Assembly: GCF_023065955.2 (NCBI RefSeq)
Contig: NW_026622963.1
Location: 12,593,001-12,657,000, forward strand
Source: Ursus arctos
Lineage: Eukaryota; Chordata; Mammalia; Carnivora; Ursidae
DNA length: 64,000 bases
Reading direction: 5' to 3'
Positions 56,073-64,000 of the stretch are shown in pieces. The notes beneath the pieces are model-generated. The model was not told where the DNA came from. It ran no database searches and worked only from the letters and a program-made list of their open reading frames with translations. The position numbers were made by a program, and so were the translations under genes. The stretch's first letter is position 1. Every line of letters begins with the position of its first letter.

Positions 56073-56872
56073 GTATAAGGGAGTAGTTTAGTTGTAGAAG
56101 TAGTCAGTAGTTTATTGTACTTTAAGAACAGTTTAAATTATTTTAAAACCTATATTTCAAGTTAATTTTTAATAAAGTAAGAAATGGGTATTCAGTAAAC
56201 TGTTTTCTTTTGAGAGAATCAACAAACCATCAGTGTTTCACACCATTATATTGTAAATTTAATCCTTTGTATCTGAGACTCTGTCCTGAAGGAAATACAG
56301 AAAAAGCTTGTTGCACAAAAAACCCATCAGAAAACTTGCTGTCAGAGGGAAGAACATGAAATTACTTAGTAGTGGATGACTAGTTCTTTAGATAATGGCA
56401 TATCAGTGTCATGTATGAACTTTATAAAGTTTAAACAAATTATGTTTATACAGAGTTTTAAATAGTATAAAGTGTTCTTAAAGCTTAAAAGGTGGAATAT
56501 ATAATATGGTGGGAACTATATTTTTTTAATGCATAGTAAAAAAGATGGGAAAGAAATACCCCAAATATTGACAGTAGAAATTCACTATGAATAGCAGGAT
56601 TTGGACTAACTTTATTTTGTTACACTTTTTTTACTTTTCCCATCTTTCTACAATGTTACAGAAAAGTAATTTATTTCTTTCTGTCTACTGAAGGCAACCA
56701 TATACTATTTTCGTTATTTTAAAGGTCTTTAAAAGGTGTTAATGTTTCTGTTTTTAGTAAATGTAGAATGTAAACCTGTTTCAAAATTAGTAGTGTACAA
56801 AGACTGGTACTGATCCAGAATTCTGTCTCATGATTGTAAGATCTTTCTGTCGCTTATTTTCTCTCCATTTAG
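56073..56872. other. Intron between window exons 12 and 13
   Basis: AT-rich. No recognisable element. Confidence 0.7.
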
Positions 56873-57055
56873 GTTGGTTGAATACTTGCAGGCTATGAGA
56901 AATTTTTTCTTAATGGAAGGTGGAGATACCATGTACGACTTCTATACATCAATTTTTGATAAAATAAGAGAAAAGGAAACCTGGCAGAATGTGTCTTTTC
57001 TTAATGTCCAGCTTCAAGAAGCAGTAGGACAACGTTATCCTGAAGACAGTTCACG
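56873..57055 (+). CDS. TUBGCP5: TUBGCP5 window exon 13 (about residues 715-776, start of GRIP2)
   Basis: The acceptor is TCTCCATTTAG (ending 56872) and the donor GTAAAA at 57056. It reads LVEYLQAMRNFFLMEGGDTM, YDFYTSIFDKIREKETWQNV, SFLNVQLQEAVGQRYPEDSS and two bases of Arg. The L-x-x-M-x-x-F-F-L-x-x-G-D segment is the hallmark opening of the GCP C-terminal domain, which binds gamma-tubulin. Confidence 0.96.
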
Positions 57056-57129
57056 GTAAAATACAGGAGGCACCTTTTTATTTTAAATAATACAAAATAA
57101 TCCATGTGCAACAACTTTTCTGTGAATTT

Positions 57130-57260
57130 TTACGTATATTATTTAGTCTTCACACTAACCCTATAAATTTTACTAATATTATTTTTCATATTAGAAAGCT
57201 GAGGCAGAAGATAGCTAAATGACTTGCCCACTAAGCAAGAGGAGGTGATGAAATGGGGCC
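57130..57260 (+). repeat. MIR-like SINE fragment
   Basis: 'TCTTCACACTAACCCTATAA', 'TATTAGAAAGCTGAGGCAGA' and 'AAATGACTTGCCCACTAAGC' match the MIR core order. Confidence 0.65.
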
Positions 57261-58789
57261 ATGTAGGCTGTCAGGGTTTCGCGGCCTCCCTCAAGGACTA
57301 CAGTCAGTGCTAGCCACTGGGTGTGGCACCTCTCTGCTCCACTGGCCTTGCTCTCCAGCCGGTTGTGCTGGCCTCCTTACATAGAAGTCTTAGGCGATGT
57401 TCTAAGACAGAACAAAACTCTCAGTACCTGCTGAGGCCTGAGCTCCAGGCTTCAAGGACCTTCACTTCCACCACATGCTGTTGGTCAAACCGAGTCACAG
57501 GTCAGGCCAAGTTCAGGGGTGGGAAGTAGATTCCACCACTTCATGGACAGTGTTGCATGTTTTCAAACAGTTATGTCATCCCTGGTGGTCTAGTGATTAG
57601 GATTTGTCTCTCTCAACCTGTTACGTCAGCTTATACCCAGCTGTGGAGCTAATCAATCCTGTCTCCCTCTCAGTCTGCCTGCTGAACATTCAACTCACCC
57701 AGGTCTGTGGGTTGGTACCACCAAATCTTTGTGAAGCAGAGACTCATCTACTACACTGCTTGGCAGTCCTTTTTCCTGTTCCATGTCCCTGTGTGGCTCT
57801 GTTACTTGGCTTCCTTTCTCAGCTCCCTCAGTGGTCCTTCAAGAATAGTAATAGTAATTAACATGATATGCCAGACAAAGCATTCTTTTCCTCACAGCCA
57901 TGCCAGGTTACCAAGCTACTACTTAGTAGATTATTTTAATTCCTCTTATTTTATGTCATTCTTTTTTATTACCTTTAATTCCTCCATAAAAGCAGAATTT
58001 TTATCAGTTACATATTTAGTAAAAGCAGAGTAACAGCTGAGTTCTTTTCATAAGAAGAAATTGGTGCCCAGCAACCCCCAGAGGGAGCCAGGGAAAGTTG
58101 TTTTTCACTACCAGCAGAAACTCAGGAATTTGTTATGTTCAATGGCACAGTCTATTATGGCTTTTCTTTTTTTGTTGCTCAGACTTGCATTTTTACCCAG
58201 AGGGAACCCCTTCGTATGACCCTAGTAATCTCAGAGTGTGTCCATACTTTTCAGGACTAGTCAGATATACAGGCTTGTCCTGTGCATCCCCTGCCTTAGG
58301 CCTGTATACGTCTCCCAGGAGCACTGGTCCCATCTCTTTGATGGCTTAAAAAGCCCTTTATCTGGGTGCCAGAGTATTCGTCAGTATTGGATTGTCAATA
58401 CTTCTGGGCTTTCTCAGTGGACAGAGAAATGAAATGTGTAGGAAGAATAATCATAATTTCATATTGATATTTCCAATTTAAAGATTAGTTTTTCTTTGAT
58501 TTTCCTTTGTATTTCTTCTCTTGAGTGCTTATTAACACACTAACATAACTAATGGTTTTTTTATTCTATAATAGGTAATAGTTCCAAAATAACAATAATA
58601 GCAACAAGCCCACCCTGAGTTTAAATTACTGTTTGTGATTGTTTTCTCTTCCTAAACTATCAAATCATCAGAATACGCTATTTCGAGGTCATTTGGAATA
58701 ATTCTCTGTGTGATTATGCCACCAGCTTAATATAGGGTCAAGTTCATTTGTTTTAGTTTATTTTCTACTTTTAGTAACTGCTTTTTTTT
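57261..58789. other. Intron after window exon 13, mostly unassigned
   Basis: Apart from a tRNA-Glu-like remnant (57579-57650) I recognise no element. The open frames at 57604-57861 and 57707-58033 overlap in different frames, lack splice or promoter context, and are treated as chance. Confidence 0.55.
57579..57650 (+). pseudogene. tRNA-Glu-like pseudogene fragment
   Basis: TCCCTGGTGGTCTAGTGATTAGG matches the acceptor and D-arm half of mammalian tRNA-Glu with one substitution (GTGGTTAGG in the functional gene). After 'ATTTG' the anticodon and T-arm are degraded: there is no GGTTCGA box B and no closing 3' half of the acceptor stem. It is probably a retro-copied or decayed tRNA piece and not a Can-SINE, whose head differs. 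Confidence 0.6.
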
Positions 58790-60130
58790 TCTTGATTCAA
58801 TTTTTTTCTTAAATTATGTAAACAGCTGTATGTTTCTTAAGTTAAAATCATTGATAACAGTGGTACTTCTAGGGAGATCTGTCTTCTGTTCCTGCCCTTT
58901 TCCTCCCTTTCCTTTAGGCAACTGTTGCATGTTGTACAAAAGGTAGCATGCATTGCCCACTCTGGCATCTGGTTTATTTTTCTTATGTTACTAATGTATC
59001 TCACACCCACTCCATTTATAAGCTAGAGACCTTGTCCTTACTCCTTTACAGCTGACCGGCTTTCCGCTGTATTTTTTCAGTCAGTTGGTGGGCATTTTGG
59101 TTTCAGTTCTTCTGCTGTACATATCTGCAGTGACTGACTAATCTTGTGTATCTCACTTCATATTTTTGCCAGTGTAACTTTGGAGTATATTCCTAGAATG
59201 GGATTGCTGGGTAAAAGGGTACATGTGTGTGAAATTCTGCCAGCTGTTCCAAATTTCTCTTCATATGGGCTGTATTTTTTCGGATTCCCACCAGCAATGT
59301 GTTGAGTGGCTTTCTCCACAGCCTCACCAACAGAATATGTTGTCACTTTTGGAATTTTGCCAGTCTGCTGAGAAACAGTATTTTAGTATAGTTTTCATTT
59401 ACATTTTTCTAACTATGAGTGAGCTTTATCATCTTTCCATATGTTTAGTTTTGAATTTTTTAATGTGAACTATCCATATCTTTTGCCACCATTTCTGTTA
59501 GTTATCAGTCTCTTATTCTTTTAGAAGCTATTTATATTATATACATTTCCCAATTTGACACTTGTCTTTTCATTCTGCTTATGGTATAATCATTTTTTGT
59601 TGTTCCGTCATGTAGATTTTTTTAGTTTTATAATTTATCAGGCTTTTACTACTTTTGGATTTTGAGTTAAGAAAGTTTTACTTTTTCTCAGGTTACAAAG
59701 AAATTCACCCATCTTTTCTCCTAATACTTGAGTAGGTTATTTTTTTTTTTTACATTTAGATATTGATCCATTTGGAATTTATCCAGCTAAAAACATGAGA
59801 AATAGATCTAGTTTTATCTTTTTCCAAATGACTAATTCGTTCCCATCACTTATTTCTTTAAAAAAAAAAATCCATCTTTCCTGCATTTATTTGACATATC
59901 CCTTTGTCATTAAATTTTCATATGTACTTGAGTATCTTTCTAGATTCCCCATTCTGTTTCCCTGTTCTGTTTATTCATGTGCTAATAACGTCCTGTTTTA
60001 ATAATAGGGCTTTCCTGGCTATTCTTGTTTGTTTATTTTTCCAAATGTACTTTATTGCCAACTTGTCTAGCTTCACCAAAACAAAAACTTTGATGGTATT
60101 TTTATTGAGATTGCATTCTATTCATAGATT
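58790..60130 (-). mobile_element. Ancient L1, antisense (3'UTR and ORF2 end)
   Basis: 'TGGGATTGCTGGGTAAAAGG' (about 59200), 'GATTCCCACCAGCAATGTG' (about 59283), then ORF2-like sequence to about 60130. It is diverged and has lost all frames. Confidence 0.75.
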
Positions 60131-60219
60131 AATTCAGGAGAAATGAGCCACCCCCAGGGACCCCTTCTGCATTGGCTTCCATATGTTCTGGGTAGCTGTC
60201 TGCCTCCTCAGGCTTGTTG

Positions 60220-61250
60220 AGTCTGGCCCTTGAGTCTCCCTCTCAGTTCCAGCATCAGTGCCAATGCTGCTTTCCTGCCCTGCCCAGTACCGCTGCCTTA
60301 CAACCCTCCCACATCCCTGCTGCTCTTTCTGTAATCTCCCTGTGGACCTCTTGCTTCCCACCTACCTTTGGCACAGCTTCTCGCTCTACTGCCTCAGCGC
60401 TCCTGCCTGGGACAGTTCCAGTCCCTGTTAATGGCTTCAGTGACCCCTTATGATCTGCAGATCAGTACCTTTAGCCCAGGTGCCTGCACAGCCAGCAGCT
60501 TGTGACTATACTCAAATGTCATGTATCTGAAACTGAGCTCATCATTGTCTCATCCCAAACAATCTTTTGTCTCTTCTAGTCGAGCACCATTGTTCATTCT
60601 GGTGCCCGAAGGCAGTGTGGCTTGCCCTAGATTCCTCCCTCTGTCCTAGCTCCTACACCCTCCCTGGTTGTTGTGCCTCCTAGATAACGTTTCCCCTTAC
60701 CTCTCAGTGCTGACTCAAGAGCTCCTCTCTTGACACCTCCTGTCTCTGTGTCTCAGCTTCATTCCCTTCCATTTGACCCTGACAGGGCCACCAGAATGAC
60801 CACAGTGATACCAGCAACTCCCTCCACCAGTTGTGTTCAGGCTCCTCATTGGCTCCTCCTAACAGATGGGCTGAGCTCCTTCTCATGAGAGGGCATGCTT
60901 TTACTATCTTGTTCATTCTAATACGTATACACATACAGACACATCATGTTCTTTCTCCTACCACACTTTCCATTTCAGGAATTTGGAATATTTCTGGTTT
61001 GCTGAAGAGCTGTACTCTCCCTGCTTCATAGCTTCCTCCAGTTATGTGCTCTTCCATTTGTATGGCCCGGCAGTGGTCTGCTCTCCTGCAGAGTTCTGCT
61101 TGGCTTGGATTGGTGCAGCACCCTGTGTCTGCTCTGGGATTTTCTCTGGGCTGTGAGTCCCTAGAAGGGGAGAATTGATTGACTTTCTTTCACCTGTGTG
61201 GCATGATGACTGACAAAGGTATTCAGTAAGTGCCTCCTAAGTACTCAGTG
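60220..61250 (+). repeat. Ancient L2 LINE fragments
   Basis: 'TATCTGAAACTGAGCTCATC', 'AGATTCCTCCCTCTGTCC', 'GGCCACCAGAATGACCACAG', 'GGCTCCTCATTGGCTCC', 'TCCTGCAGAGTTCTGCTTGG', 'GTGAGTCCCTAGAAGGGGAG' and 'ACAAAGGTATTCAGTAAGTG' occur in the order found along L2. It is strongly diverged with gaps. Confidence 0.65.
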
Positions 61251-62071
61251 GGTGCACATAACTTACAAGTTAAAAAAATTCTGACTAGTGCTGTGACATA
61301 GAACAAATTGACTAATTTATAAGTTACACACTATGCTTTCTGTCTCTGATTGTAAGGCTGCCTCCCCACCTCTGTGTTACACTTAAACCTTCCATGGTCT
61401 GCATCCTGGTTTCATCACTTGATGCCCCTGTAATTGTGGGAGAGTTGCATCGTTTCCCAGTCCACTGACAGGACTACTGTGGGGATGAATGAGTAAGGGC
61501 AGTTAACTGCCCATGTGGTGCCTGGTGCAAGGACGTTCTCATGCACATTTGTTGATTCTTTTATTTAGAGTCAAATTCAAACCAATGTTAGGAAAGAGTG
61601 GGTGAAGCAGTGTGTAAACACCTTTGCTTTAGAAGCAAACCCCACTGCTGTCAACAGACTTGCACACACACTCTCCAGGGCAAGGAAAGCAGTCTCCCTC
61701 CACTGCCTTCAGCAGAGGTCTCTCTTCTGAGCCTGTTGCCTGAATTTTATCAGAATTACGCACCCAGCCTATTACCATTATATCTTCTTCCCTGACTTCC
61801 ATCTTTTTTCCTAACTTAACTACGTAGAAGTGTCTCTTCTGTTTCATAGCTAAACCCATTATTTAAAAACTTTGCTCCTCTTACTTCTAAAACCAAATTC
61901 CTGTTCTGGAGTATATGCTAGAAAACCTTTATTGAAATATTTGCATTCCTTTTATGAACTATATCTTCTTTGAAATATGATGTAAATGTTAAAATGCTAA
62001 TCGTTTTTTAAAGAGTATTTTTATTTGAGCATAGTACTTTCACAAACTAAAACTGAAATTTCTTTATCTAG
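61251..62071. other. Intron before window exon 14
   Basis: No recognisable repeat, exon or RNA gene apart from the splice acceptor at its end. Confidence 0.65.
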
Positions 62072-62156
62072 TCTGTCTATATCTTATGAAAATGTTGAGA
62101 CAACCAAGAAGAAACTCCCTGTTCATATCTTAGATGGTCTGACCCTGAGCTATAAG
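62072..62156 (+). CDS. TUBGCP5: TUBGCP5 window exon 14 (about residues 776-804, GRIP2)
   Basis: The acceptor is TCTTTATCTAG (ending 62071) and the donor GTATGT at 62157. It reads LSISYENVETTKKKLPVHIL then DGLTLSYK and ends in phase 0. The L-D-G-L-x-L-x-Y-K motif is the conserved GRIP2 strand-and-turn before the W-P-V segment of the next exon, only 103 nt downstream. Confidence 0.95.
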
Positions 62157-62259
62157 GTATGTGCTGATACATTTTGTAAGAACATTGTTTTCTATTAAAA
62201 TTACAACATGCAAGTAATAGGCTACTTTCTATTCTAATTTTCTGTTTTTGTTTTCATAG

Positions 62260-62380
62260 ATCCCATGGCCTGTGGATATTGTTATAAGTTTGGAATGTCA
62301 AAAAATTTATAATCAGGTGTTCCTTCTCTTATTGCAAATAAAGTGGGCAAAATATAGTCTGGATGTTTTACTATTTGGTG
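62260..62380 (+). CDS. TUBGCP5: TUBGCP5 window exon 15 (about residues 805-845, GRIP2)
   Basis: The acceptor is TTTTCATAG (ending 62259) and the donor GTAAGA at 62381. It reads IPWPVDIVISLECQKIYNQV then FLLLLQIKWAKYSLDVLLFG and leaves one base of Glu. W-P-x-x-I-V-I-x-x-x-x-x-x-x-Y-N-x-V-F is the strongest signature of the gamma-tubulin-binding GCP C-terminal domain. Confidence 0.97.
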
Positions 62381-62860
62381 GTAAGATTTGTTTTCAACAG
62401 ATAAATTATAATTGAATTTTAGCCCTGAAATAAAGAAGTGGTGATCTTTGGTCATTTTTTTTGTAACACAAGTGCCCAAATGACAGGTATTTATAGCAAC
62501 AGTTTTACTGTTGTCAAAATTAACTTCCCTGAATGAGATACCAGGGAATTGTACTGCAGTCATTCTGAAATGTAACAGCTTGTTGAAGAATTTGGCCAGA
62601 GTAAATATTCTTAAATTGTGCAAAAAATTTTAATGACAAAGTATTGGGACTTGGCATTTACGTTTTAATGACGGTGATAAGGGGAGCTTTTCACTGCTTT
62701 ACCTTCCAGAGACATCGAAGGCAGGGTCCCTAATGTGCCTCCTGTAGAGTGCCCTTTGCAGGTTTATGACCACATCAGAAGTCCCACCCCTGTGCAGTGG
62801 CACTGGTGGGGTTTGAGTAGATGTTCTTCCCACCTACTCTGCTCTTTCAATCTTGTACAG
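62381..62860. other. Intron between window exons 15 and 16
   Basis: No recognisable element. The minus-strand open frame at 62282-62623 overlaps window exon 15 and is a chance reading. Confidence 0.7.
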
Positions 62861-63039
62861 AACTAGCTAGTACTGCTGGAAAACCACAGCTCAGAGAAGG
62901 ACTTTTACGTGAACAAGACACAACTGCTCAGTTTGGACCGCAAAAGGAACCAATAAGACAACAGATTCATCGTATGTTCCTCTTGAGAGTAAAGCTCATG
63001 CACTTTGTGAACAGCTTACACAACTACATCATGACCAGG
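62861..63039 (+). CDS. TUBGCP5: TUBGCP5 window exon 16 (about residues 845-904, GRIP2)
   Basis: The acceptor is AATCTTGTACAG (ending 62860) and the donor GTTTGT at 63040. It reads ELASTAGKPQLREGLLREQD, TTAQFGPQKEPIRQQIHRMF and LLRVKLMHFVNSLHNYIMTR, ending in phase 0. L-R-x-x-L-x-x-F-V-x-x-L-x-x-Y is a conserved GRIP2 helix. The next coding exon is not found before 64000, so the gene continues past the window. Confidence 0.95.
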
Positions 63040-64000
63040 GTTTGTGTCTGGATTACTTGTGATATATTTATAAGAGCCCACAAAATAGTTGTAGACTATA
63101 AGTGTGAAAATAGCACATATAAAAGATTTGATCATAAAATAACATGCAGAGGGGGAAAATGTTTTTTTAAAATTGCCAGAGCATGTGTATCCAGAGATTC
63201 CTCCTGTCCCTCCTGTCCAGCAGCCTCTTAGGATGGGCATACCCAGAGCTCCTTTTCTGGAATTGCCTTCAGAACTTGCAGTATAGCTTTTTAAACTTTT
63301 ATCAGTGATGACAGGTCTGTCCCTGTAAAATGGCTTCAAATCTTAATAACAGCCAAAATTTGTCAGACTAGTGTGGTGTGTAAGGAGGAAGATGCAGCCT
63401 GATTACAAACTTTTTTCTTAGAAACAAGAAGCAACTCATTACGAAGTAAATGAAACTGCTTTTCTTATACATCTTAAAACCAGATCTAGAGGAAGTCTGG
63501 AAGAGGAGTTCAGATATTTGAACAATAGCAGTGTTCTTGGAAGATAGTATTCATTTGGGATTTAAAATGGTTGCTTTAAAAAAAAAAACTCATTTGTACA
63601 CAAATTCTGAAACTCATTTTATTTGGAAGAAGTGAGCCTTTGAAGCCTGTGTTATAGACATGATGCATATGGCAGAGGTGCTTTCTGCTTACCATGCATT
63701 GGCTTTCAGAGGCAGCCTTAAACCAATTATTGAGAGTAAACGGTAGCAGTTTAAGTTTTTGCTTCTTTCTTGTTTTCTAGTTAAAGTATTTCTATGCTAC
63801 TTTTAAAGAAAGATCATTATAAAAAACATTGGAACTTATAAAAACATGTAAGTTCAATTTCCTGATAATTTAAAAAAAAAGATCAATGCATTTGTATGTG
63901 ATTTGATGTACTTGCCGCTCCCCACCAGGAACACTGTTAGTCCAAAGCAAGGCATTCATTTACTATGTGAATGGATTTCCTAAAGAACTGGCCCCCACCA
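63040..64000. other. Intron after window exon 16, to the window end
   Basis: I searched for the next GCP5 peptide (ILHSTGLEF...) and did not find it. No repeat family is recognised. Confidence 0.7.

Larger units (their letters stand above)
1..64000 (+). other. TUBGCP5: TUBGCP5 gene locus, internal part (16 coding exons in the window)
   Basis: Gamma-tubulin complex component 5, a subunit of the gamma-tubulin ring complex that nucleates microtubules at centrosomes and other organising centres. Sixteen exons were built by hand from AG/GT borders; all junction phases agree and the spliced product is 2403 nt (801 codons) without a stop. The peptides match human GCP5 as I remember it almost residue for residue. 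Residue numbers in the exon entries assume 103 missing N-terminal residues. Order along the protein: acidic low-complexity linker (about 130-210), GRIP1 (from about 270), serine-rich insert (about 515-545), GRIP2 (from about 715). About 120 C-terminal residues lie beyond 64000. Introns make up about 96 percent of the locus and are dominated by L1 and Can-SINE insertions. Identification is very secure; exon borders were not checked against transcripts. Confidence 0.97.

Noticed and set aside
57604..58033. Overlapping open frames of 85 and 108 codons
   Set aside because: No promoter, splice context or recognisable family; normal for a 1.5 kb intron stretch of mixed composition.
62821..63231. 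136-codon plus-strand frame as a separate gene
   Set aside because: Its core is window exon 16; the ends are intron read through the splice sites.
1..64000. CRISPR arrays, operons, phage or bacterial defence systems
   Set aside because: None present. Regular repeats are all SINE tails, microsatellites or L1 features of a mammalian intron landscape.

Overview
The window is a stretch of a mammalian nuclear genome, most likely a caniform carnivore and probably a bear. The tRNA-derived SINEs are Can-SINEs (SINEC): a GGCGCCTGGGTGGC head, a CT-rich body and an AATAAATAAATAAAATCTTT tail. Several carry the 'GGCACAGCGGTTAAGCG ... CTCCTCCGC' variant that I associate with ursid copies. The L1 copies have the matching carnivore 3'UTR. 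The species call is inference; the carnivore call is firm. || The only gene I can support is TUBGCP5 (gamma-tubulin complex component 5) on the + strand. Sixteen internal coding exons lie between 9152 and 63039. Every one joins in frame and together they give 2403 nt, or 801 codons. Adding the roughly 103 N-terminal and 120 C-terminal residues that I recall as missing gives 1024, the human protein length, so no codon appears lost or gained. The first and last coding exons, promoter and poly(A) site are outside the window. || Layout. 1-9151: upstream intron, with an old L1 split by an MLT1 LTR that is itself split by a younger L1, then a second MLT1 LTR, a MER6/Tigger-like element and Can-SINEs. 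9152-10695: three exons covering the acidic N-terminal linker. 10696-35210: a 24.5 kb intron that is mostly nested retrotransposons, including two near-full-length L1s in opposite orientation (12575-19207 sense, 21449-28215 antisense) and a third, older antisense L1 (28216-32846). 35211-43871: four exons opening the GRIP1 (Spc97/Spc98 N-terminal) domain; a 5.8 kb antisense L1 fills the intron between the second and third. 43872-50971: an intron filled by a 5.6 kb antisense L1. 50972-57055: six exons carrying the rest of GRIP1, a serine-rich disordered insert and the start of GRIP2. 57056-62071: an intron with ancient MIR, L2 and L1 remnants and a tRNA-Glu-like pseudogene. 62072-63039: three exons of GRIP2. 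63040-64000: intron. || GCP5 is a structural subunit of the gamma-tubulin ring complex. It binds gamma-tubulin through GRIP2, associates laterally through GRIP1, and helps form the template that nucleates microtubules at centrosomes. No other protein-coding, CRISPR, operon-like or phage system is present. The second-look items are genome-biological: an L1 tail ending about 23 nt before a splice acceptor, a NAGNAG acceptor, an L1 3' transduction with both poly(A) signals visible, a 29-bp templated SINE patch inside an L1, a target-site duplication present three times, and several layers of nested insertion.
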